A DNA stretch of 64,000 bases. Source: JAABPW01 sp037132275. Its GTDB lineage: Bacteria; Verrucomicrobiota; Kiritimatiellia; CAIKKV01; CAITUY01. The position numbers and the translations under genes were made by a program. The stretch covers positions 1-64,000 of the forward strand of contig JBAXPK010000003.1 in assembly GCA_037132275.1 (NCBI GenBank). Reading direction: 5' to 3'. Shown piece by piece: positions 41,576-50,133 of this stretch (positions within the stretch are counted from its first letter, which is position 1; the number at the start of each line of letters is the position of its first letter). The notes under the pieces are model-generated. The model searched no databases, was not told where the DNA came from, and worked only from the letters and a program-made list of their open reading frames with translations.

Positions 41576-41718
41576 GTCGGCTCCTTTGGTTATTTCAGTG
41601 TCAGTGTACCTACATGCCTGGAGCCTGTATACATCTCATCTAATCCTCCCTCAAATATCTTGAGGCCCTTGGCAATGTTTATACAGCGCGCGAGGAGGGA
41701 GGGTACGATGCGCATGGC

Positions 41719-41738
41719 AGGGTTATACCCCATAGAAC
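41719..41738. promoter_or_regulatory. Dyad site upstream of the DUF1328 gene (copy 1)
   Basis: AGGGTTATACCCCATAGAAC. Its inverse matches the site at 42033-42052 at 19 of 20 positions. It contains a partial GTTATA-N5-TAGAAC dyad and lies 58 bases before the ATG of the DUF1328 gene. Confidence 0.4.
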
Positions 41739-41796
41739 GCAGCCAAGTGATGACGTATCTTGTTCTCACAAAGTTTAAAAACCATAGGAGCGCACA

Positions 41797-41964
41797 ATGT
41801 TGAGATGGGCTGTCACATTCTTTATTATCGCGATCATTGCCGCAGTTTTCGGGTTCGGCGGAATCGCAGCAGCGGCAACAGACATGGCGAGAATACTTTT
41901 TTTCATTTTTCTCGTGTTGTTTGTGCTAGCACTCTTCTTCGGTCGCCGACCATCCGCGAAATAG
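41797..41964 (+). CDS. DUF1328 (YtjA-like) small membrane protein
   Basis: 55 residues, too short for many ORF callers. The whole sequence matches the DUF1328 pattern: MLRWAVTFFIIAIIAAVFGFGG, then IAAAATDMARILFFIFLVLF and a short tail. Two transmembrane helices. Such proteins are common in stress-response regions; function unknown. Start: Shine-Dalgarno AGGAG six bases before the ATG. It is flanked by two inverted 20-bp dyad sites. Confidence 0.88.
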   Translation: MLRWAVTFFIIAIIAAVFGFGGIAAAATDMARILFFIFLVLFVLALFFGRRPSAK

Positions 41965-42312
41965 GCCGGGTATGCTTGGGGTTCTTATGTTTCATATTGC
42001 ATCGTCAATAAAATAGTCCCAACTCCACCCTTGTTCTATGGGGTAGAACCCTACTGCGGAGTCCGTTCGTGGAGCCCGCGTCGGTAATCCCTGAGGCACC
42101 GCCCCGGTGAAAGAATAGTAACGCCTCCTGATGCCCATACTTTGCCTGCCTGCATCATCATGACTGCGAATAGATCATCACTGTTTCCATCACGGGCTAC
42201 AGGTGCTAATGTTCCTAAATGGAAGCAGGACACAAAAAATTATCACCCCTAATGCCGACAGACCTGCAGCAGAAATTCGAAGTGGCGCCGTCCTCGGGAA
42301 TGTGGTGACCCT
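41965..42312. other. Gene-poor stretch between DUF1328 and the GIY-YIG gene
   Basis: About 350 bases. Apart from the dyad at 42033-42052, I see no convincing gene, RNA or terminator. Two antisense frames cross it (one at 42051-42233 minus), but they lack ribosome sites and recognisable motifs. Confidence 0.4.
42033..42052. promoter_or_regulatory. Dyad site downstream of the DUF1328 gene (copy 2)
   Basis: GTTCTATGGGGTAGAACCCT, the inverted partner of the site at 41719-41738. It has a perfect GTTCTA-N5-TAGAAC dyad. The two sites stand about 294 bases apart around one gene, as operators or as ends of a small element. Confidence 0.4.
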
Positions 42313-42612
42313 ATGACCAAAATAAAGGGTGGCGTAAAAGCAAGAAAACCCTGGTTCCTTTATCTCATGGAATGTAAGGACAAGAGCATCTACACCGGCA
42401 TTGCCGTGGATGTTGAGGCTCGTTATGCGGCCCACAAAAAGGGTATTGGCGCCCGCTACACCCGTGCTCATCCCCCCAAAAAACTACTGGCCGTGGTCGA
42501 ATACGCCAGCCGCTCCGCCGCCTCGCAGGCAGAATATATGATCAAGCAGATGACGGCCCGTGAGAAACGGGAATTCGCTCATAAAGCCAAAGCCGGCAGG
42601 ACTGACGCCTAG
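42313..42612 (+). CDS. GIY-YIG nuclease superfamily protein (YhbQ/UPF0213 type)
   Basis: 99 residues forming one GIY-YIG domain: WFLYLMECKDKSIYTGIAVDVEARYAAHKKG (residues 15-45, including the GIY-like YTGI), ARYTRAHPPKKLLAVVEY, and a late SQAEYMIKQMTAREK with the catalytic Glu. These short stand-alone members (YhbQ/UPF0213) are common in bacteria; a role in DNA repair is suggested but not settled. Single gene, convergent with the giant minus-strand gene downstream. Confidence 0.88.
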   Translation: MTKIKGGVKARKPWFLYLMECKDKSIYTGIAVDVEARYAAHKKGIGARYTRAHPPKKLLAVVEYASRSAASQAEYMIKQMTAREKREFAHKAKAGRTDA

Positions 42613-42723
42613 GCGATGGCAGGACAAATCGATGACCCTGCCTTGATGCCCCACATGGCTGACTGCTCCTTATAACACGTAGGGAGGGGGTACCGGAACA
42701 CGAAAGCGTTCCGCTCCGTTAAA

Positions 42724-45700
42724 TCAGCGTCCGGCTTTGACGCGATAATATCGGTTCGTGGCGGGGGTGAGGCCGGCGACGATCATCCTGTTAGTGATGC
42801 TGGTCGGCGGGAAATTGGTGTAGACCACCTGCCACGCATTGGCTGCCAGATTTGATGAACATTCGAGATATTGCCAGGCTCCTGCCCCACCAATCCAGGT
42901 GAGTTGTACTCCATTGGTGACGAGATTGAGGTTGAGTATGGCAAGGCGGGAGGACGGATTCGTGGGATTCAGGTCGGCAGCGTAAGACTGGAGCAGGGTG
43001 AAGCCGTTTACGTTCATCAGGCCGGCCAGACCGGCCAGCGTGGGATCAAATCCATAGGCAATAGCCCAGCCATCGGGGATGCCGTTGGTAAGCGATGACC
43101 AGGCGGTCGGGTTGAGGCCGTACAGGTATTCCTGGATGTCGGTTAACCCGTTTGTGGAGTGACTGCTGGTGGAGGTGACGGCGGACAGGCTCCCAAAGTG
43201 GGCGCGCACCCAGATGTCGGGCAGGCCGAGCCCCACGGTGTCGGTCACGGCACCGGTGTAAGTCTCGATGGTGCCACGGGAAGTGAGATCCTTTCCGGCA
43301 AGGCCGGGATAGTTGGTCGGATACCGGTAAACCCGGAACACGGCGTTCATGAACTGGTCGGTACGCGCCCCGTCGGAGGGAATAGAGCTACCTTGAGCCA
43401 ACACAGTGGCGGCGACCGGACAGATATACTGCCAGACGATCTGCCCTGACGACGTGACTTCGAACAGTTTTCCCTTGATCCCCTCGCAGATAAGGGTGTT
43501 GCCGTTGGGCTGGCGCTGGCATCCGGAGATTTCGGAGGAGTAGAAGCTGTTTGAAGGACTTGCCACGTAGAGCCACGTGTTGGAAATTGGGCCATAGGCC
43601 GCCCCTGTCGCATTCGTGTAATTCCCGGAGGCGGTCATCGGCGGCGTAATCTCGTTGATGGTCGAATACCCCCGTCCGATACCGTTGTTGAAGATCAGGA
43701 TATTCCCGGCGCCAGGACAGTTGGTCGGGATCCAGTGAGTATGGTGCTGCTGGTAGAGCATCCGATTGGAGGAGGTGCCGCAGTTATATTGCTCCGGATC
43801 CCCCCACCGATAAAGGATATCGCCGCCTTTGCCGTAGCGGCCGCCCGTGTGGCCAGCGGCCTGGGCTGTTGTGTTGCTGTGGTCAATCACAAACAGTTCA
43901 TTATTATTCCTGACGCTGAGCATGACTTGATCCAACTGGGGGTTGTAGTCTATGCCGTTCACATGGTTCCAGAACTGAGGGATCATGATTCCGGGGCCGT
44001 TGACATCGATAAGTTCAGGATGGAGCGCAACGCCACCAACACCGTAGTAGTTACTCTTCGATGCACTGTAGTCCTGGATCATGTGGTCCCACATATGCCA
44101 TTCCCAGACAACCGTGCCGCCATACGGCCGGGTTGGCTCGACCTCAATCAGGCAATCAGGCAGCATGTAGCCTTGGCTGGAGATGCTCGAGTCGAGCAAG
44201 GCCGGATTGAATCCCGCCGCAACAACCTCGTCATAGGTCTTCTTTTCGGCCACCAGCATCAGGACGTTGCCGTTGGGCAGAACCTTGAAATCGTGGTGAT
44301 GAATGTAATTCGTGCTGTAGTAGTCAATCGCCCAGACCATATTGCCATACCAGTCATATTCCTCGATACGCCCCCCTTCCCCGCCGCCTGTCGATGGTCC
44401 ACCACTCATCACCATGCAGGCACGGAACAGATGTCCATTTTCCATCAAGTAGGCCGCCCGGCCCGGCTCGTAGGTGCTGGTCCACATGTGAACATACTGC
44501 CCGGCATTGTTGAGCAGGTAGGTGTTAGTCTGATGCATTGGCGCCATCAGGGTATAGCCGGGATAAGCATTGGTGGTGTTGATGAACAGACCGACGGTCT
44601 GGGAAATTTTTTCGGGCCGCATCACCCGGAACCCCGTTTGGAACCAGAGGGAATTGGTGTTGGCATCAGGCAACGGCCCCAAGGACCATGACGGATCGCG
44701 ATTCGAGACCCGGCTGAACCCATAGTAAGCCTGCCCCCCACCGTTATACCAGGTTCCTCCCCGTAGATTACGGTAGGCCATGTTGCCATAGGCACTGAAC
44801 AGAGTACCGGTCACCGGGCCTGGCGGGTTGGTCACGATATTGTTATTGGTACAATAGGCGTAGTAATCACTCGCATACCAGTCGTTCACCCATTGCCAGA
44901 CGTTGCCGGCCATGTCGTAAAGGCCATAAGGGTTGGATCCATCACTGGTCTGGTAGGCAGTCTGGCTACCGGGCCAGTTGTAGTCAGACTTGAGACGGAG
45001 CGCGCCGTTATAGAATCCAACTGGTGTCGTATAGGGATAAACACCACTTTCAAACGGATCGCCCGATCCCTCCCAATTCGCATAGGAACCGTCGGTGTTG
45101 CTGTTGGTCCCCCAAGGGAACATGCAGTAAGGATTGGTCAGGCCGCCACGACCGGCATATTCCCACTCCGCCTCCGTGGTCAGGCGGAAACCGTTCCTGG
45201 TAAAATCAACATCACCCGTGTCGAGATTATAGCAAGGCTTGAACTTGCCACGCTGGCTCAGCCAATTGCAGTAGGCTATGGCGCCGAACCACCTCACGCT
45301 GGTGACCGGGTGCAGGCCGCGGTTGTCCCGGACGACAAAACTCTTGTTGGTGTACTGGATCCGGCTGTAGACGGAGGCATCGTAAGTGTAGAAATAGTCA
45401 TTGGTCCCGCCAACGGCATAGACCGTGTTCGAGCGAACCTCAATGAGACCCTGGTAAAGCGCGGCATTAAGATAGTCGCAGTACTCGCTGACAGTGGCCA
45501 GTGTTGTGGCCATGTAGAAGGGGGAAATGTATACGCTATGTAACGGAAGTTCATCATTGGGATGCTCCGGATCAACATATCCGAAGGGATCACCCATGAT
45601 GGTGCTGCCACCCGGAATCCGCACCAGCTTGGCACTGAATGTACTGGAGATATTCGTTATTCCGCCACGGACGCAGCGCGCCAGCAGGTTCGTCGTTTTG

Positions 45701-48700
45701 TCGGCATAACTGGTGACCCCATACTGGCAATCCAGGAACCACGCCTCGTTCGTCGTGCCGTGCATGCTGGTACTGGACCAGTAGCGCGAGGAGGTTGCGC
45801 CGGGAAAATAGTTCGTATCCAAGGACGGCGCGACCAGTGTCTCATCGTTGAGGGACTGTAGTTCCTTGATGTTCGGTAACCGCCAGTCGGAATTGCTTCC
45901 AAGCGATAGTCCAGCGGCATAGGCAAGCGCCCATTCCCAGTTGGTTTTAGACGCGATTTCGGCCTGTTGCCAGATCAGGCCCGTATCGGTGTCGGTGATG
46001 GTCCCATTGCCGTTGTTGGTGAAATGATGCATCGGGCTGGCGAAAGCCGGGGCGGATGCGCCACGGACACAACGAACATGGATACGCCGGGATCCTCCGG
46101 CGCTCAAGGTTTCGCTCTTGGGATGGTTACCGATCCCTCCACCCGCATTGGCCACCCAGATATTGCTCGAATTCCCGACCTGCTGATCCCGCGACCACCA
46201 GTATTCCGCGGCCGTCACGGTGAAGTAGTTGGTATTGAGCGCCGGATTCAAGGCACCCTGGCATGAGATACTGTAGAGTTCATGGGCTGTTGGCAGACGC
46301 CAATCGCCATACCCGCCCAGAGTGAGAGTTGAAGGATAGTTCGTGGCGCTATCCCAGGTCATCTCCCCGCCGTCGGTCTGCTGCCACATCAGACCGGTGA
46401 CCTTGTCACTGATGGTGCCGTCGCCATTTTTCCCGTAAGCTGGGGGATGGATTGTAAAATCGGAATCCTCACCAAAAGTATCGGTATAGTTGGTCGTCTG
46501 ACCGGTGTCGGGAAGGGCGAGCATGCTCCAGACGCCCGTGGAACTCGTTGTCGAAGCCACAACGGTATAGGCATAGGTTCCGCTAACCGGCGCACCCGAC
46601 GGACTGCTGGCGGATGCCCCCACCCCATCGACGGCCGCGATATAATAGTTCACGGTTGTGCCCACGGACTTCGCAGGAATCGAGGCGCCATAGACCCCAT
46701 CACCTGCCGAACTGTCACCATGGAGACCATCGTCAACCATAGCCACGTTCGTCCAACTTCCCGCTCCACTGGCCACCTTCACGGAAATAGTATCGAGAAA
46801 GATCCGGTTGCCGACATTCCCCTCATTGAACTGGAACCGCATGAGCAAGTTACTGACCAGATCGCCCGGTTGCAGGCTATAACTGTAGAGCTGATAACCG
46901 TGGTTTGCCGCCGTGACTTCACTCAGTCGCGTCGTATAACCACTACCGGGGTTTAACTGCATGGTCCAACCGACATTGTTACTCACGATGCTTGCCAGGA
47001 TATAGAACGACACCGTCCCGCTGTTCCCCTGCGCATCAATGCCTTTTGCCGTCGTAACCATGCTGTCAGACAGGTTGGTTGTACCGTTCTTGAACGTCAG
47101 GCCGCAGTTGTTCCCGCTATAATTGGCGTTCGTCGCCTGTTCAAACGTATTGACATTGATGTAGTTAAGAGTCCAGACGTTGTCGCAGCCAAGCCCATTG
47201 GTCCAGGGTTTCACCCCATTCGTCGCCATGGTCTCCGAGAACATGGTGTTCGTCGCGCCGCTCCCGCTACCGGAGCCATAGGTGAGCGAGACGGAAGTCA
47301 CGCTGACATCATCGGTGACGGTTGCAGAGATCCAGACGGTATCGTTGCTGGTGGGAGATGCCGGAGTGATGGCAGGATTAAGGATTGCCGGTGGATTGGT
47401 TGTCGCAGTCCCACCGATGGCACCCTGGAGCCGCATCCTGATTGAGTACAACGAGCCATGATCTGTGGTAATGAAGAGGGTCTTACGGTCGCTGCCGCCG
47501 AATTCCAGGTTGGTCGGCCGTTCCGAATTGGGCACACTGATTTGTTCGAGTTGTACGCCACTGGCGTCATAGACCAAAACGGCGGCCTCGGGCCCTGTCA
47601 GGTAGATGTTTCCCTCGCTATCCATGGTCATGCCATCACACGCCACCGACGCGAACGCCGTCTTGTTCGACAGCGCGCCATCTCCATTGACGGCATAGCG
47701 ATAGACAATACCGGCACCCCAGTCGGCAATATACAGGATCTGGCCATCCGTTGTCCCTACGAGCCCGTTGGGCCGAACCATATCGGAGACAACCCGGCTG
47801 ACATTACTGTTGGCGAGATTGAGGTAATAGACGAATTCGCCGCCCTGGATATTGGTATGGCCGAAAAAAATCGGATCGGTGAAATACACGCCGCCGGACG
47901 GCGTGATCCACAAGTCATTGGGTTCATTGAACGGATGTCCCCCATACGAACCGGCCAGGACGGTGACATTGGTTTGCGGGCTGATGGAGCTTATTCGGCC
48001 ATTGCCCCCTTCGCAAACGAGCATATTCCCGGCTGCATCAAAGGCAAGGCCATTGGCCCCGCCTGAATTTGTGCGAACAATGGAAAGCTGGTTCGCCACA
48101 GACCATTTGTAAATAGTGTTCGACGGGATATCCGAAAAGAAGATGTTTCCCGCCGCATCGACCGCCGGACTCTCGGTGAAATGGAGGCCGGACACCGCCT
48201 GCGTCATGGAGGATCCCGAAGCGATAACACTGAGATGAACCGTGTAGGAGAGGGTAGTGGTCGGTGCGCCGGAAGGATTGCTGGCGGCATTATCAAACTC
48301 ATCCTTAGCGGAGAGGTAGTAATTCACCACCGTCCCCGCGGCATACGCCGGGATCGTCGCGCCATAAACCGAGCCGGTCTTGGACATCGCGGTCGTATTG
48401 GTACTGGTTCCGACAATCGTGATGAGCGACACAGACACGACCGTGCTGTTTGTGGTAACCGACGCCGTAACCCAAACTGTATTCGTTGCGGTAGGTGCCG
48501 CCGGAGCGAGGGTAATGCCGCTGATGGTTGGAGCCGAAACATAGAGGGGCACCCCCCCGGCGATCGTGGTTGTTCCTGTCAGGAGACGCCCGGACAATGC
48601 CGGATGGTTGGTGCTGTAGCGGGTGGCGCGGTAAACCGGATTATAGAGAGGCCAGTTATCACGCTTGTAAGTGACAATTCCATTGGTGGTGATGGGGTTG

Positions 48701-50118
48701 ATGTATTCCCATACCACGTTGCTACCCGGCGTGAGTTCAAAGAGGTGGCCTTCGGAGGCAGCGCAAACAAACAGATTGGAGTTCGGCAAACGCTGAACGC
48801 TGCCGCCATGCGGACTGAAAAATGCCTGGTTCGCCATCGAATAGGTCATCGCGACGATCTGCCTGGACATATTCTTCTTTTGCTTGTCGGTATCATGACC
48901 GGGAGCCGACCAGATCGTGTATCCTGCGGTCGGAGGCCCCACATAGGCACCGGTGTCGCCACCCCCCGCATTCAGGTATCCATTGACTTCGAAGATGTAC
49001 GATTGAGGGGTGGTCTCAAATAGGTCCTGGCCGTTATTGAAGACCAGGAAATGGCCCGCCCCAGGAACTCCCGGCGGAATCCAGGTGGTCTGGCCAGCGC
49101 CACCAATCTGCTTGTTCCCGGTCGAGGAAACCGACCAGTTCTGCTGGATGGACGGTGCACTCCCCTGCCCGTAGCGGGCAGGATCCCCGAAACGGTATAG
49201 GAAATCGCCGTTGGTGCTGGCCGCCAACGCAATGCTTCCCGAAGGATTGTTGGCGAGAAACGTATTGCCGTGATCGATCACGTAAAACTCTCCACCTTCC
49301 GCCGTGATCACGATCTGATCCAGGTTCGTGTTGTAGTCGAGCGAGGTGCAATGCAGCCAGTCATTGGACAGAGGCCGCCCCGGAAGATTCAGGTTCAGCC
49401 GCCCTGGATAATTTGTAATGGAGCTGACGTAGTTGGATTTGCCAGCATCGAAATCCTGGACTCCGTGATCAAAGAAACACCATTCCCAGACAATCGTACC
49501 GGCGGCACTGACTTCCACAATGGCGTCCACAGTGACGTTGGTGTAAGTGCTATTCGCGGGATTGCATCCCGCCGCGATGCATTGGCTGGCGGAGATCGCC
49601 TTGTTTGCCAGGTAGAGGGTGGTGTTCGCACCAAGTTTCTTGTTATAGATCCGGAGGAAGTCCTGGTGAGGAAAATAGTTCGTGCGCGTTTCCGCATAGG
49701 ACCACACGTTACTCCCATTCCAATCCACTTCCTTGAGTCCCGCGAATCCGTTGATGTCACCACTGGCGGCGTCGAGTACGTCGCCGTTGTCGAGCAGCCG
49801 GGGATTGATGCCCACCGGCCACGTGTGGACCACACACCCCTGCATATCGAGCAGGTAACTGGCACCTTGGGCGCCAAAAAATGTATAGCCACTGTATGTC
49901 TGCGTCTTATCCCAATAGAGCAACTGGGTCGGCCCCTGAAGCCGTTCATAGGCATGGCCGGTAAGGCCCATCATCATCAAAGTCAGAATCGCAACTGATG
50001 AAAGTTTGTGGCATGTGACCGTAGGACGATGTAACCGGCGTCCTCGCCGGTATTGCTTGAAGAGTGCCGCTGAGACAGCGGCTACTACAGCGAACCTCCC
50101 AGTATTTACATGGTTCAC
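42724..50118 (-). CDS. Giant secreted multidomain protein: arylsulfotransferase-like x2, SMP-30, DUF1566 x2, FGE-like
   Basis: 2464 residues from a GTG with AAGGAG eight bases upstream. Signal region to about 57, with a REP-type insertion before its hydrophobic core. Domains (approximate): arylsulfotransferase-like 1 57-520; Ig-like 520-635; SMP-30/gluconolactonase propeller 635-905; an Ig-like domain interrupted by a module of about 165 residues (starting FSETMATN) 905-1215; two DUF1566 domains 1215-1530 (GLMWQQ.., GLIWQQ.., each with W-x-LP); FGE-sulfatase-like 1530-1870 (DMAGNVWQW; RGGTWYNGGGQ, no active Cys); arylsulfotransferase-like 2 1870-2330; C-terminal beta module 2330-2464. The second sulfotransferase-like domain has HHTHWIP; the first has GQTTWIP. 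Fifteen bases from the gene upstream, so co-transcribed. Role unknown; envelope or matrix sulfation or binding is inferred. Confidence 0.75.
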   Translation of the reverse strand: MNHVNTGRFAVVAAVSAALFKQYRRGRRLHRPTVTCHKLSSVAILTLMMMGLTGHAYERLQGPTQLLYWDKTQTYSGYTFFGAQGASYLLDMQGCVVHTWPVGINPRLLDNGDVLDAASGDINGFAGLKEVDWNGSNVWSYAETRTNYFPHQDFLRIYNKKLGANTTLYLANKAISASQCIAAGCNPANSTYTNVTVDAIVEVSAAGTIVWEWCFFDHGVQDFDAGKSNYVSSITNYPGRLNLNLPGRPLSNDWLHCTSLDYNTNLDQIVITAEGGEFYVIDHGNTFLANNPSGSIALAASTNGDFLYRFGDPARYGQGSAPSIQQNWSVSSTGNKQIGGAGQTTWIPPGVPGAGHFLVFNNGQDLFETTPQSYIFEVNGYLNAGGGDTGAYVGPPTAGYTIWSAPGHDTDKQKKNMSRQIVAMTYSMANQAFFSPHGGSVQRLPNSNLFVCAASEGHLFELTPGSNVVWEYINPITTNGIVTYKRDNWPLYNPVYRATRYSTNHPALSGRLLTGTTTIAGGVPLYVSAPTISGITLAPAAPTATNTVWVTASVTTNSTVVSVSLITIVGTSTNTTAMSKTGSVYGATIPAYAAGTVVNYYLSAKDEFDNAASNPSGAPTTTLSYTVHLSVIASGSSMTQAVSGLHFTESPAVDAAGNIFFSDIPSNTIYKWSVANQLSIVRTNSGGANGLAFDAAGNMLVCEGGNGRISSISPQTNVTVLAGSYGGHPFNEPNDLWITPSGGVYFTDPIFFGHTNIQGGEFVYYLNLANSNVSRVVSDMVRPNGLVGTTDGQILYIADWGAGIVYRYAVNGDGALSNKTAFASVACDGMTMDSEGNIYLTGPEAAVLVYDASGVQLEQISVPNSERPTNLEFGGSDRKTLFITTDHGSLYSIRMRLQGAIGGTATTNPPAILNPAITPASPTSNDTVWISATVTDDVSVTSVSLTYGSGSGSGATNTMFSETMATNGVKPWTNGLGCDNVWTLNYINVNTFEQATNANYSGNNCGLTFKNGTTNLSDSMVTTAKGIDAQGNSGTVSFYILASIVSNNVGWTMQLNPGSGYTTRLSEVTAANHGYQLYSYSLQPGDLVSNLLMRFQFNEGNVGNRIFLDTISVKVASGAGSWTNVAMVDDGLHGDSSAGDGVYGASIPAKSVGTTVNYYIAAVDGVGASASSPSGAPVSGTYAYTVVASTTSSTGVWSMLALPDTGQTTNYTDTFGEDSDFTIHPPAYGKNGDGTISDKVTGLMWQQTDGGEMTWDSATNYPSTLTLGGYGDWRLPTAHELYSISCQGALNPALNTNYFTVTAAEYWWSRDQQVGNSSNIWVANAGGGIGNHPKSETLSAGGSRRIHVRCVRGASAPAFASPMHHFTNNGNGTITDTDTGLIWQQAEIASKTNWEWALAYAAGLSLGSNSDWRLPNIKELQSLNDETLVAPSLDTNYFPGATSSRYWSSTSMHGTTNEAWFLDCQYGVTSYADKTTNLLARCVRGGITNISSTFSAKLVRIPGGSTIMGDPFGYVDPEHPNDELPLHSVYISPFYMATTLATVSEYCDYLNAALYQGLIEVRSNTVYAVGGTNDYFYTYDASVYSRIQYTNKSFVVRDNRGLHPVTSVRWFGAIAYCNWLSQRGKFKPCYNLDTGDVDFTRNGFRLTTEAEWEYAGRGGLTNPYCMFPWGTNSNTDGSYANWEGSGDPFESGVYPYTTPVGFYNGALRLKSDYNWPGSQTAYQTSDGSNPYGLYDMAGNVWQWVNDWYASDYYAYCTNNNIVTNPPGPVTGTLFSAYGNMAYRNLRGGTWYNGGGQAYYGFSRVSNRDPSWSLGPLPDANTNSLWFQTGFRVMRPEKISQTVGLFINTTNAYPGYTLMAPMHQTNTYLLNNAGQYVHMWTSTYEPGRAAYLMENGHLFRACMVMSGGPSTGGGEGGRIEEYDWYGNMVWAIDYYSTNYIHHHDFKVLPNGNVLMLVAEKKTYDEVVAAGFNPALLDSSISSQGYMLPDCLIEVEPTRPYGGTVVWEWHMWDHMIQDYSASKSNYYGVGGVALHPELIDVNGPGIMIPQFWNHVNGIDYNPQLDQVMLSVRNNNELFVIDHSNTTAQAAGHTGGRYGKGGDILYRWGDPEQYNCGTSSNRMLYQQHHTHWIPTNCPGAGNILIFNNGIGRGYSTINEITPPMTASGNYTNATGAAYGPISNTWLYVASPSNSFYSSEISGCQRQPNGNTLICEGIKGKLFEVTSSGQIVWQYICPVAATVLAQGSSIPSDGARTDQFMNAVFRVYRYPTNYPGLAGKDLTSRGTIETYTGAVTDTVGLGLPDIWVRAHFGSLSAVTSTSSHSTNGLTDIQEYLYGLNPTAWSSLTNGIPDGWAIAYGFDPTLAGLAGLMNVNGFTLLQSYAADLNPTNPSSRLAILNLNLVTNGVQLTWIGGAGAWQYLECSSNLAANAWQVVYTNFPPTSITNRMIVAGLTPATNRYYRVKAGR
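50030..50095. repeat. REP-like palindromic element inside the 5' end of the giant gene
   Basis: Two hairpins in a row: CCGGCG-TCCT-CGCCGG (50035-50050) and GCCGCT-GAGAC-AGCGGC (50066-50082). They lie in coding sequence and are read through in frame, between the N-terminal Met region and the hydrophobic part of the signal peptide. Confidence 0.55.
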
Positions 50119-50133
50119 GGTGTATACTCCTTT

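Noticed and set aside
42051..42233. 60-codon minus-strand frame before the GIY-YIG gene
   Set aside because: No ribosome site or motif; covers a non-coding stretch.
42690..42715. GGAAC..GTTCC hairpin after the giant gene as terminator
   Set aside because: The stem is short with internal mismatches and there is no T-run on either strand.
48181..50000. Plus-strand frames antisense to the giant and ASST genes
   Set aside because: Shadows caused by GC-rich codon use; Ile/Gly/His-rich with no motifs or ribosome sites.
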